Below, piece after piece: positions 1-6,879 of a stretch of 11,384 bases of DNA. The notes beneath the pieces are model-generated. The model did no database searches. It was not told the DNA's origin and saw only the letters and a list, made by a program, of their open reading frames with translations. The stretch is from Desulfobacteraceae bacterium (GTDB lineage: Bacteria > Desulfobacterota > DSM-4660 > Desulfatiglandales > Desulfatiglandaceae). The stretch spans positions 1 through 11,384 of the forward strand of contig JABMQV010000634.1 of assembly GCA_013203065.1 (NCBI GenBank). The letters are read 5' to 3'. Numbering within the stretch: position 1 is the stretch's first letter; each line of letters starts with the position of its first letter. A program made the translations under genes and the position numbers.

Positions 1-205
1 CAATTCTTCACCCTATAGAACGGTGCAGGCAGGGATGTCTGTGGTTACCCTGCGAACCAGGTTAGAAGGTGTGCTCGTACCATAAAATACTTTTGCCAGG
101 ATGTTCAAGAAAAATGTTCACTCTGAAGGAATTTCATGATACAAGCATGTCAGCGCAAACAGCAGATGTTACACATCTTCAAACAAACAGACGAACATTT
201 TTCTT

Positions 206-212
206 GGGGGAG
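206..212 (+). promoter_or_regulatory. Ribosome binding site that sets the dehydrogenase start
   Basis: GGGGGAG lies 9 nt before the ATG at 222. The frame is open back to a GTG at 69, but the 51 extra codons look unlike the family N-terminus and have no comparable site. The start at 222 gives the usual beginning of the family (a short beta strand, then a GSD-type turn). I see no convincing promoter in 1-205; the direct repeat ATGTTCA at 101-107 and 114-120 is the only structure noted there. Confidence 0.7.
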
Positions 213-221
213 ATTTCAATT

Positions 222-1376
222 ATGCGATTTGAATTTGCGACAGCTACAAACATAATTTTCGGATCAGACACGGTTAGTGAGGTTCCACAATTGGCACAGG
301 ATTTGGGAAGTCGCGCTTTTGTCGTGACCGATCATACGGGTGAATGCGCCAGACCCTTATTAGAAAAATTGAAAAAGGGCAACATAGACTACGTCACCTT
401 CAATGTGTCCACCGAGCCCACAACACACGTGGCCCTTTCCGGTGTGAGACACGCCCGCGAGGCAGCGTGCAACCTGGTTATTGGCGTTGGCGGGGGAAGT
501 GTCCTGGATACGGGAAAAGTCATCGCAGCGCTTTTGACAAACAGCGGTGAATTGATGGACTATCTCGAGGTTATCGGTGAAGGGAAACAACTGACCCAGC
601 CCTCAGCACCCTATATCGCGGTTCCAACCACGGCCGGAACGGGCGCAGAGGTAACACGTAACGCCGTACTGGATTCACCTGAACACAAAGTCAAGGTGAG
701 TATGCGGAGCCCCTTCATGTTGCCCAGGCTCGCGCTTATCGATCCTGTACTCACCCACTCCATGCCGCCATCCATAACTGCCAGTACCGGCCTGGATGCA
801 TTTACCCAGCTCCTTGAAGTTTACGTTTCCAATAAGTCGAATCCCTTGACAGACGGTATATGTCTTGAAGGGTTGAAAAGGGCTGCGCGTTCTTTGCGAA
901 AGGCATACAAAGACGGAAGTGACCGGGTCGCGCGCGAGGACATGTCACTGGCAAGTCTCTTTGGGGGATTAGGTCTGGCAAATGCAAAATTGGGAGCGGT
1001 CCATGGGTTTGCAGGCCCCTTGGGGGGGATGTTCTCTGCCCCGCACGGCGTTGTGTGCGCCCGGCTATTACCCTATGTCATGGAGGCCAATGTAAATGCC
1101 CTGCAGGCCCGTTCCCCTGTTTCCCCGGCAATGACCCGATATGATGAGGTGGCGCGAATTTTGACGGGATCACCAGAGGCCAAGGCCCCTGACGGCTTTA
1201 GATGGGTTCAAGAACTCTGTGAGGATTTAGTGGTCCCCCCCTTGGCTGAGTTTGGAATGAAAGAAGAGGACGTCTCAAAGGTGGTGGAGAAATCCAAAAA
1301 TGCAAGCAGCATGAAAGGGAATCCTGTGGAATTGACGGTTGATGAGTTAACGAGCATCCTGAAAAAAGCCAGATAA
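222..1376 (+). CDS. Iron-containing alcohol dehydrogenase family oxidoreductase
   Basis: This is a complete 384-residue group III (iron-type) alcohol dehydrogenase homologue, presumably a cytoplasmic NAD(P)-dependent enzyme interconverting an alcohol and an aldehyde or ketone. The nucleotide-binding signature GGGSVLDTGK (90-99) and the PTTAGTGAEVT block (135-145) are intact, and family length is 380-390. Aligned by eye with FucO, the four metal ligands Asp, His, His, His correspond here to D192, Q196, H261 and H275, and the second active-site His (FucO H267) is G265 in HGFAGPLGG. I remember the Gln and Gly variants together in a subfamily of iron-ADH homologues, so this is probably not decay, but the metal and substrate are uncertain. 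The gene converges on the kinase gene at 1514; no clear hairpin terminator follows it. The substrate is unknown. Confidence 0.9.
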   Translation: MRFEFATATNIIFGSDTVSEVPQLAQDLGSRAFVVTDHTGECARPLLEKLKKGNIDYVTFNVSTEPTTHVALSGVRHAREAACNLVIGVGGGSVLDTGKVIAALLTNSGELMDYLEVIGEGKQLTQPSAPYIAVPTTAGTGAEVTRNAVLDSPEHKVKVSMRSPFMLPRLALIDPVLTHSMPPSITASTGLDAFTQLLEVYVSNKSNPLTDGICLEGLKRAARSLRKAYKDGSDRVAREDMSLASLFGGLGLANAKLGAVHGFAGPLGGMFSAPHGVVCARLLPYVMEANVNALQARSPVSPAMTRYDEVARILTGSPEAKAPDGFRWVQELCEDLVVPPLAEFGMKEEDVSKVVEKSKNASSMKGNPVELTVDELTSILKKAR

Positions 1377-1396
1377 AGAACCACCGCCCTTGTGCC

Positions 1397-1507
1397 CATC
1401 GGTTTTGGCGTAAGAAGATCAATTCCCTGCGAAGTAATGCCCTCTTTCTCCAGTTCCTTGGCAGCCCCTAATCATTCGAGGGCTAGCCTTGACCAGGTAA
1501 CAACGGT
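1397..1507 (-). pseudogene. Relic of 2-oxoacid dehydrogenase E1-beta C-terminal domain
   Basis: Read on the minus strand from 1507 down, the gap between the two convergent genes encodes TVVTWSRLALE, a TGA stop (1472-1474), then LGAAKELEKEGITSQGIDLL and TPKPM. This matches the start of the transketolase C-terminal domain in E1-beta subunits of pyruvate/acetoin dehydrogenases, where the usual pattern is (V/I)T-x-V-T-(W/Y)-S/G-R-M-V, then A-L-E-A-A-x-E-L-E-K-E-G-I, then V-I-D-L-R-T-L-x-P-L-D. The expected continuation is missing and an indel plus a stop break the middle. About 37 codons of a roughly 330-residue protein remain, so it is non-functional. It is in the same frame as, and follows directly after, the stop codon of the kinase gene. 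It suggests that an E1-beta gene was deleted here, leaving a scar. Confidence 0.65.
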
Positions 1508-1508
1508 G

Positions 1509-1518
1509 CCTAGCTAGG
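1509..1518. repeat. 10-bp palindrome containing the kinase stop
   Basis: CCTAGCTAGG is a perfect palindrome overlapping the TAG stop of the kinase gene at 1514-1516. A second perfect palindrome, GGCTAGCC, lies at 1481-1488 inside the E1-beta relic. Together they give three CTAG tetramers within about 35 bp, a tetramer that is scarce in many proteobacterial genomes. They may be chance or may mark the rearrangement junction. Neither is followed by a T-run, so terminator function is not supported. Confidence 0.4.
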
Positions 1519-3079
1519 TACCGGCTACCCTCCACAAAGGTTCTACAGCACCTTTTTCAACCATCTCAAGCGCACGCTGGTAAACCACTTGCCACCGTTC
1601 ATAGAGTTCCAGATAAACCGTATGATTCTTTGGATCAGGATCAAATACCTTCTCCCATGCCACCAGTTCTTTGGCAGCGCCGGATAGGGTGTCGTACAGT
1701 CCAATACCGACCCCTGCACAGATTGCAGCCCCCAGGGCGGTGGCCTCTTTAACCACCGGGACTTTTATCCTTGCACCCATGACATCGGCCACTATCTGAG
1801 GCCACAGAAAGCCTTTAGACGCGCCCCCGGCAAAAACCACCTCCTGAGAGGTGGGCGCATCAAACCCGGCAGCGTCCCAGATGTTCCTGAAATTTCCGAG
1901 GGTCTGAAATGCGGCGTCCTCCTCAATCCGTCGGATAAATTCCTTCTTACCGAAACCTTGTGGTGACGTAACATCAAACCCCATAAATGCCGATGGACCA
2001 TGGACCCAATTTTTCGTATTAAAGAGGTTGGCAAACAGCGCCAGGAGACCATTCGACCCAACCGGCGCTTTTTCAGCAATCTTTTCCATCAAATAATAGG
2101 CGTCAACCCCCATATTTTTTGCAACGATTTTTTCTCCATCACAGAAAGCATCCCTAAACCACCTCATGGTGAGTCCAATAAAGACAGCGTTTGTTTCAAA
2201 CATCCAGAGGTTGGGGACCATATGAGGGGACACCCTCATTCGGCACAAGGGATCTATGACCGGCCTATCACTCAAAAATGTCTGCTGCCAATGGGTACCT
2301 CCGAATACCGCTGAGCCACCTTTTTCCACATGACCAGTGCCAACCAGACCAGCCATGGTATCCCCTCCCCCCATGACGACAGGGGTTCCCGCTGCCAGAC
2401 CGGTTTCCTTGGAAGCCCTTGCATGAACTTCCCCGATGACGGTACCTGACTCATGAATGACGGGACAAATTTCAAGGGGAATGGAGAAAAGCTGTGCAAT
2501 CTCTTCAGACCAGGTCCGCTTGGATATGTCAAACAACCCTGAACTGGGCGCAATGGATGGGTCAGACACAAATTTTCCGGTCAGTTTGTAGAGCATCCAG
2601 TCACTGATAAGTGTAAAATGTCTAACCTTTTTCCAGATTTCGGGAAGGTGTTCTTTGACCCACATCCACCTCATCAGGTCACAGAGCGTGAACCCGTCAC
2701 CGGTTATTCCGTAAACCCTGTCGAAATACCCCTTCTCTGTTGCGTCAACAACCTGTTCGCTTGATCTCGAATCGGTGTTTGGCGCTGCCCACAATTCGTT
2801 GCCCTCCCCATCATAGAGGACGGAACCAAACCGCATACTGGTAGCGCTCACCGCACCAATCTCCCCCGGGCCAACGCCAGCATGCTCAAGGGCCTCCCCA
2901 ATGCTCTCACAGATGAGTCTCCAGTCCTTTTGGGTTTCAAATACTTGTGATCCGGGAAATTCAGGGATGGTTGGGTGAAGCCATTCCCTGCTTCCAGACC
3001 CCACTTCTTTTCCATCAATGTCGAAGATGATGCTTCGGCAGCTTCCAGACCCTGCATCCAATGCCATCAAGTATCTCAT
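1514..3079 (-). CDS. FGGY-family carbohydrate kinase, LsrK (AI-2 kinase)-like
   Basis: This complete 521-residue ATP-dependent FGGY kinase is predicted to phosphorylate a small linear or cyclic polyol or ketose in the cytoplasm. It resembles E. coli LsrK (about 530 residues), which phosphorylates autoinducer-2. Shared blocks include the N-terminal phosphate loop LMALDAGSGS (4-13), ISDWMLYKLTG (158-168), GGGD with the presumed catalytic D240, GLTMRWFRDAFC (302-313), FAGGASKG (416-423) and KEATALGAA (444-452). The C-terminus EPLWRVAG also lines up with that of LsrK, so the protein is complete. The start is fixed by AGGAGG about 6 nt upstream. It is the last gene of a minus-strand run and lies 41 bp after the acetamidase-family gene. 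No lsrACDBFG or luxS is in view, so a substrate other than AI-2 is quite possible and I leave the gene symbol blank. Confidence 0.9.
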   Translation of the reverse strand: MRYLMALDAGSGSCRSIIFDIDGKEVGSGSREWLHPTIPEFPGSQVFETQKDWRLICESIGEALEHAGVGPGEIGAVSATSMRFGSVLYDGEGNELWAAPNTDSRSSEQVVDATEKGYFDRVYGITGDGFTLCDLMRWMWVKEHLPEIWKKVRHFTLISDWMLYKLTGKFVSDPSIAPSSGLFDISKRTWSEEIAQLFSIPLEICPVIHESGTVIGEVHARASKETGLAAGTPVVMGGGDTMAGLVGTGHVEKGGSAVFGGTHWQQTFLSDRPVIDPLCRMRVSPHMVPNLWMFETNAVFIGLTMRWFRDAFCDGEKIVAKNMGVDAYYLMEKIAEKAPVGSNGLLALFANLFNTKNWVHGPSAFMGFDVTSPQGFGKKEFIRRIEEDAAFQTLGNFRNIWDAAGFDAPTSQEVVFAGGASKGFLWPQIVADVMGARIKVPVVKEATALGAAICAGVGIGLYDTLSGAAKELVAWEKVFDPDPKNHTVYLELYERWQVVYQRALEMVEKGAVEPLWRVAGT

Positions 3080-3120
3080 TTTCCCTCCTCTTTCAAAAAA
3101 GTGACTCTGAAGGTGCTAGG

Positions 3121-4080
3121 CTAGAGATATCGTCTCGGAATCTCAGCGCCGGCCACGCAATTGAGTTTTTCCATCCTTACCATTTGGTATATGTTGATCC
3201 GAAAGTCCGGACAGCTGCTCACCAGACAATAGGCATCGGTGGGGCTGAACCCGTAGTCTTCAATCATCCATGCCATAAGACTCACTGTTGCGGTTTCCAC
3301 CGCTTCTTCCAGTGGCCGACAGGCATAGACAGAGATAATGGAATCCGGTTTTTCGATTCGCATCCATGGAATGGTTTTTTCTTTAACCAACTCCAGATGG
3401 AGTCTTACGCTGGCCATGGTCTCAGCGGCGGTGCCGGTAAATTCGGTATCTCCCTGGCTCGCATGGACATCCCCGAGATAGAAGCGCGCCCCTTCGTGAA
3501 AAATCGGCAGATAGACACGGTGACCGGGCCCTGCATCCCGAATATCCAGGTTTCCGCCCCACGACCCTTGACCGTCTATGCTGGTGGTCACTTCCCTTTC
3601 CGGTGCGACCCCGAGGGTCCCTATGAACGGTGAAATCGGCCAGGAAATGCGGTCATTGAACCGCAAGGTTCCATCACGGGTTGTACCACTGGGCCCCGGT
3701 AGATGACTGAAAATCTTGGTGGTATATTCGGAGGAAAGTTCAGGCCAACGTGTGGATTCTCCAAGGGGTCCTCGGCGGGGTCCAATGGCCATCCAGGAAT
3801 AGTCTTCCACCACGATGTCTTCGATAACCACCACAAGGGTATCCCCGGGTTGAGCCCCTTCCAAGAAGATCGGTCCGGCTATGGGATTGGACAGAGGGGG
3901 GTGCTGGGTATAGCCTGGCCGATGAACGGGATCTGCCGTGTCCTCCGGGGATCTAAAATACCCAGTGCTGGCATCATACGTTTCCACCCCAAAGCTCTCA
4001 CCGCATCGTACTTTCAGGATCGGTTGATCCCTCCAATCAAAAGCATATTTTTTTGCCTGGTCGCGCAAAATTTTTTTCAT
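3121..4080 (-). CDS. Acetamidase/formamidase family protein
   Basis: This 319-residue protein belongs to the FmdA/AmdA family, whose characterised members hydrolyse formamide or acetamide to ammonia and the acid. Family blocks seen are NPIAGPIFLEGAQPGDTL (65-82), PFIGTLGVAP (151-160), GSWGGNLD (172-179) and the metal-site-type segment YLGDVHASQGDTEFTGTA (201-218). In the last block many homologues have GDGE where this protein has GDTE. Length is close to the short bacterial AmdA forms (about 300) rather than fungal formamidases (about 400). There is no signal peptide, so it should be cytoplasmic. An AAGGAGGA site lies about 10 nt before the ATG. It sits between the kinase (41 bp) and the amidohydrolase (37 bp), which argues for co-transcription. 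The family is confident; the actual amide or other substrate is not known. Confidence 0.88.
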   Translation of the reverse strand: MKKILRDQAKKYAFDWRDQPILKVRCGESFGVETYDASTGYFRSPEDTADPVHRPGYTQHPPLSNPIAGPIFLEGAQPGDTLVVVIEDIVVEDYSWMAIGPRRGPLGESTRWPELSSEYTTKIFSHLPGPSGTTRDGTLRFNDRISWPISPFIGTLGVAPEREVTTSIDGQGSWGGNLDIRDAGPGHRVYLPIFHEGARFYLGDVHASQGDTEFTGTAAETMASVRLHLELVKEKTIPWMRIEKPDSIISVYACRPLEEAVETATVSLMAWMIEDYGFSPTDAYCLVSSCPDFRINIYQMVRMEKLNCVAGAEIPRRYL

Positions 4081-4117
4081 GGCATCACCATCCTCCTTTT
4101 CACTGAAAACTCATACG

Positions 4118-5455
4118 CTATTCCACGATGGGGAGATTAAACAGCCTTGCCGGGTTATCCCGCAGGATTTTCCGTGCAAGCAGAACAGCTTCCTCCTCAC
4201 CCATATAACCCTCCTCAACTTTCTCTGAGAGAACCCGGGCCACCTGTTGTCTTGCCATTACAGCATGTCCGAAGGCGATTTCAACGGCGATGGAATCGCC
4301 TCCAAAGGCCATGATCTTGTTGCCTGGAACGGTTTCTATTAATTCGTTAAGCAACCCCCTTCCTACTGTTGGAGATACGATGTACACCCAGCATAGATCA
4401 GCATAAACATTTGGAAAATTTTTTGCCAGCGTCACCCACTCATGTACGTATGGATACCCACCGTGGAACAGGTCAAATTTGGCCTCACGGTATTCTACAA
4501 GGAGATTGATAAGGTGGGTGGGGTTGGAATTGGTGATGATATTTTCATTGCCCTCCTGTAGTCCCGTATGAATCTGAAGCGGCAGACGCATATCGATTGC
4601 GGTCCGGATGACCTGATGCATCATGTAGTCCTGAAGTGGTTTTGCTTCCGAAAAAGAGGGGCCTTCACCCAAGTGTATTGCAATGCGATTGAAGCCGGTC
4701 TCCGCTTCATGGCGGGTGACCTTATCATATCTCAGCGTGCGAAGGTAGGCAAGAGAACTCTTGACACCAACGGCGCCTTTGATTCGATTTTCCTCCATTA
4801 CAGTACGCAATGCCTTGACCAGATCTTCGAGTGCGTGGATAGAAATTCCGCTTTCAGCCTCCAGATGATTCAGGTCCTGTCGCGATCGAACGTCCACATA
4901 GGAATCCATCCGCATGACCGGAGCAAACAGTCCCTGGTCCATATCTGTTGACATGATGTCAACGAGGGCCATCGCGATATTTGCCTTTTCTCTCATCACA
5001 TGATGGTACCATCCGGGTCGCCTCGAGTCTGAAATGGCCTGGGACAGTTGCCGGTAGGTTTCTTTGTTCAAATCCGATATGCCGAAAAGCTTCTGGATCG
5101 CGATCAACGTTACCTTTGCATAGGCCGTATTTCTGATGGCCTCCCAGTAGGGTTCCACGGCCTCCCACCGTTCTGGCAGGGTCAGGTCCTTAGATTCCGG
5201 CTCGGGAAGGTTTCGGTGGAGCTTTGTTCGTTTAATATACGCCTCTCGATAGCGATGCATCGGAAGACGAAATGACTCCATGAGCCGAGACGCCATTCCG
5301 GCTGACACGAGATCGCTGGAGTTATAGTGACCGAAAAGATAGCTGAAATCTACTGCGTAGTCGTTCCGCTCAGACTCAGGCATGGTGTGTTCATGGGTGT
5401 CCACCAATGAGATCTTATCGATTTCCGCTAGTATGCGTTCATTAACCGAATCCAT
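4118..5455 (-). CDS. Amidohydrolase-2-type metal-dependent hydrolase
   Basis: This 445-residue protein has the pattern of the amidohydrolase superfamily (PF04909-like TIM barrel): an N-terminal metal motif DTHEH (19-23, H21 and H23), a barrel-strand His in LQIHTG (H296), a second in DLFHGGYP (H331) and the late catalytic-type Asp in AFGGDS (D387). The C-terminal helix ends with the common RKILRDNPARLFNL segment seen in these enzymes. Members hydrolyse or decarboxylate small cyclic or carboxylated substrates, and some relatives are uronate isomerases, so the reaction cannot be assigned. An insert of roughly 170 residues follows the first motif, as in the uronate-isomerase-like and glutamine-synthetase-fused groups. 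AAGGGAG precedes the ATG at 5455. It is expected to be co-transcribed with the acetamidase-family gene 37 bp downstream. Confidence 0.85.
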   Translation of the reverse strand: MDSVNERILAEIDKISLVDTHEHTMPESERNDYAVDFSYLFGHYNSSDLVSAGMASRLMESFRLPMHRYREAYIKRTKLHRNLPEPESKDLTLPERWEAVEPYWEAIRNTAYAKVTLIAIQKLFGISDLNKETYRQLSQAISDSRRPGWYHHVMREKANIAMALVDIMSTDMDQGLFAPVMRMDSYVDVRSRQDLNHLEAESGISIHALEDLVKALRTVMEENRIKGAVGVKSSLAYLRTLRYDKVTRHEAETGFNRIAIHLGEGPSFSEAKPLQDYMMHQVIRTAIDMRLPLQIHTGLQEGNENIITNSNPTHLINLLVEYREAKFDLFHGGYPYVHEWVTLAKNFPNVYADLCWVYIVSPTVGRGLLNELIETVPGNKIMAFGGDSIAVEIAFGHAVMARQQVARVLSEKVEEGYMGEEEAVLLARKILRDNPARLFNLPIVE

Positions 5456-5601
5456 AATGACTCCCTTCCCTCAGAAATATTGAACCACTCAGTTTGTGGC
5501 ATTCGACCCCGTCCAAGGCTGCTCCTGCGTATTCAAAAAATTGTCCGAATAGGGCAGGATATGGAGCCGGGTAGATGCGGTTCTCCCAAAAAACCCAAAC
5601 C
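5456..5601. other. Intergenic gap, PHP gene to amidohydrolase gene
   Basis: These 146 bp separate the PHP gene from the amidohydrolase gene. I see no strong hairpin with a T-run and no convincing promoter. On the minus strand one frame stays open for about 50 codons, with a protein-like composition (for example NRIYPAPYPALFGQFFEYAG), but has no plausible start codon or ribosome site. It could be a decayed gene end or chance. Confidence 0.4.
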
Positions 5602-6345
5602 CTATTTTCTTAGGCCTTTTCTCTTCTCAACAAAATCATCCAAAACATTATCGTGACCATTTATGAATAAATCATTTCCGTTTAGATGCATTTCCACCAA
5701 GAGGTCTTCGATCAGTTCATTTTCACCGATTTCAAAAAAAGAATGTCCATCTGAGTTTTCCACCAGTATAGCCCCTTTTTCCTTTGCCAAGCCAATCATT
5801 GATCGAAGCTGTGATCTCACGGTTTTCCCCACACGGAGGTTGGTATTGTTCACTTCCAGGGCAAAGCCATATTCAAGAGACAGATCCACAACCGCATCCA
5901 TTTCCAAGGGAAAGGTTGCTATGCATGGATGGACCAGGATATCAAGGGGGTAACGTTTCAAATAGTTTTCAAGGGCCTTTGTATTTTTCTCAGCAGATCT
6001 TTCGGCAATCAGGGTTTCCGCAGGAAAATGGAATCCCGCACTCACCAGGTCAAAGTCCCTGCGGAATCTTTCGGGAAAATCACTGTTGCCATCCACATCC
6101 AATATATTCGTTTCGATCCCTGCCAGTATGGTAACCATCCCCCCGTTTGAACTCATAAGATCTCTCGGGCATCGCCTTTTGTCACTCAAAACGGCAAAGC
6201 TCGTTTCTCTGCCGGCAGCCCTCCCGTGATCAGAGATATTTACCAGACGCATTTCTTTCCTGGCGGCTATTTCTACGATTTCCAGAATCGTATGAACCCC
6301 GCACAATGACTGGATGGAATGAACGTGAAGGTCATTTCGAATCAT
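5602..6345 (-). CDS. PHP-domain metal-dependent phosphohydrolase-like protein
   Basis: This 247-residue single-domain PHP protein has the multi-metal ligand set spread through a seven-stranded barrel: DLHVHS (5-10, H7 and H9), NISDHG (D39, H40), GIE (E78), VSAGFH (H106), LVHP (H139), LEVNN (E164) and NSDGH (D199, H201). The layout is that of YcdX-type PHP phosphatases (about 245 residues) rather than DNA polymerase or histidinol-phosphatase forms. It is likely a cytoplasmic phosphoesterase using two or three metal ions, with an unknown substrate. A weak AGGA site lies about 10 nt before the ATG. It is the first gene of the minus-strand run and is separated from the next by 146 bp, so it may or may not share the operon's promoter. 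Its transcription starts from the divergent gap with the AcoX-like gene. Confidence 0.88.
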   Translation of the reverse strand: MIRNDLHVHSIQSLCGVHTILEIVEIAARKEMRLVNISDHGRAAGRETSFAVLSDKRRCPRDLMSSNGGMVTILAGIETNILDVDGNSDFPERFRRDFDLVSAGFHFPAETLIAERSAEKNTKALENYLKRYPLDILVHPCIATFPLEMDAVVDLSLEYGFALEVNNTNLRVGKTVRSQLRSMIGLAKEKGAILVENSDGHSFFEIGENELIEDLLVEMHLNGNDLFINGHDNVLDDFVEKRKGLRK

Positions 6346-6384
6346 AATTTTATCATCCTAACCCGGATAAACCGAAAAAATGTC

Positions 6385-6420
6385 CTAAAGTGATCTAAAG
6401 TAAACTATAGGGCCTAAAGT
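6385..6420. repeat. Three direct CTAAAGT repeats
   Basis: CTAAAGT occurs at 6385-6391, 6395-6401 and 6414-6420, so copies start 10 and 19 bp apart, about one and two helical turns. They lie 40-75 bp upstream of the PHP start codon. Helical phasing would suit a regulator binding one DNA face, but similar CTAAAGT strings may simply be dispersed genome repeats. Confidence 0.55.
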
Positions 6421-6464
6421 CATAGCAACCACCAAGAGATGGATGGTACCAGATGTCAGACCCA

Positions 6465-6506
6465 CAACCTGCAACCTGAAACCTGGAACTTGAAACCCAA
6501 AACCTT
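6465..6506. repeat. Degenerate heptamer tandem array (CAACCTG type)
   Basis: Six consecutive 7-bp units are seen: CAACCTG, CAACCTG, AAACCTG, GAACTTG, AAACCCA, AAACCTT. The array is non-coding and lies between divergent genes. A second array with the same period but a different unit lies at 10207-10241. Confidence 0.75.
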
Positions 6507-6739
6507 ATTGCCATTGAATCAAATAGGTTAGCCTCAATAAAACATCCTCCCATCTTGTCTCGCCAGAAGCGGGATTACAATCTAAGACTCTGAGGCCCAA
6601 GGTTGGACGTATGCAGGAAATTTCCTCATATTCTCATAAAAGTCAAGCCTAGAAAGAAACTCTTTTCGGGGAGACAAATTGTGGCCAATGGGATATTTTC
6701 GATGAAATGCCCCAAGGCCCTTTATTGACCGGTTTTTGC

Positions 6740-6769
6740 CTTGCTTTTTACTTTTGTCGTAACTATATA
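6740..6769 (+). promoter_or_regulatory. Candidate sigma-70-type promoter for the AcoX-like gene
   Basis: TTGCTT at 6740-6745 and TATATA at 6764-6769 are separated by 18 bp and lie about 110 bp upstream of the TTG start. The surroundings are T-rich. This is a weak match found by eye; the nearby TTGACC at 6725-6730 has no fitting -10. Confidence 0.3.
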
Positions 6770-6793
6770 CTTATCTTCTTCCAGCATCGGATC

Positions 6794-6815
6794 CCACTTA
6801 TTGCCCCGTAAGTGG
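6794..6815. repeat. Perfect 7-bp inverted repeat in the AcoX leader
   Basis: CCACTTA (6794-6800) and TAAGTGG (6809-6815) are exact reverse complements around an 8-nt loop. If the promoter candidate above is real, the repeat lies about 20 bp inside the transcript, where it could be an operator or a leader hairpin. No T-run follows, so it is not a usual terminator. Confidence 0.5.
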
Positions 6816-6861
6816 AAGTGAACTTGGGCGTATGAACCATAGAACCGAATAAATAAAAAAA

Positions 6862-6867
6862 GGGAGG
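6862..6867 (+). promoter_or_regulatory. Ribosome binding site for a TTG start
   Basis: GGGAGG at 6862-6867 lies 12 nt before TTG at 6880. No ATG or GTG is available in frame between them, and the protein's first strand GKVGIIPNP begins right after the TTG, as in AcoX homologues. The spacing is longer than usual, which together with TTG suggests modest translation. Confidence 0.6.
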
Positions 6868-6879
6868 TTAACACATCTC

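Larger units (their letters stand above)
6346..6879. other. Divergent intergenic region of about 530 bp
   Basis: No gene is supported here in any frame. The region should hold the promoters for the PHP-led run (minus) and the AcoX-like gene (plus). It contains three CTAAAGT repeats, a heptamer array, a TTGCTT/TATATA promoter candidate and a perfect 7-bp stem-loop, each listed separately. The stretch 6507-6720 shows nothing I can name. Confidence 0.6.

Noticed and set aside
69..221. N-terminal extension of the dehydrogenase from GTG at 69
   Set aside because: No ribosome site is seen, the composition is unlike the family, and a clear GGGGGAG precedes the ATG at 222.
1472..1474. In-frame TGA in the E1-beta relic as another selenocysteine codon
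   Set aside because: E1-beta proteins have no Cys or Sec at this place, the flanks are shifted relative to the family pattern, and the fragment has neither start nor ribosome site. It is a decay mutation.
3061..3633. Plus-strand open frame of 190 codons opposite the acetamidase-family gene
   Set aside because: It is a shadow of the conserved minus-strand coding sequence with no family features.
4568..4951. Plus-strand open frame of 127 codons opposite the amidohydrolase gene
   Set aside because: It is fully antisense to a strongly supported gene and has no recognisable domain.
6465..6506. Heptamer array as a CRISPR or attachment site
   Set aside because: There are no spacers, the units are 7 bp and directly adjacent, and no integrase, cas or tRNA gene is near.
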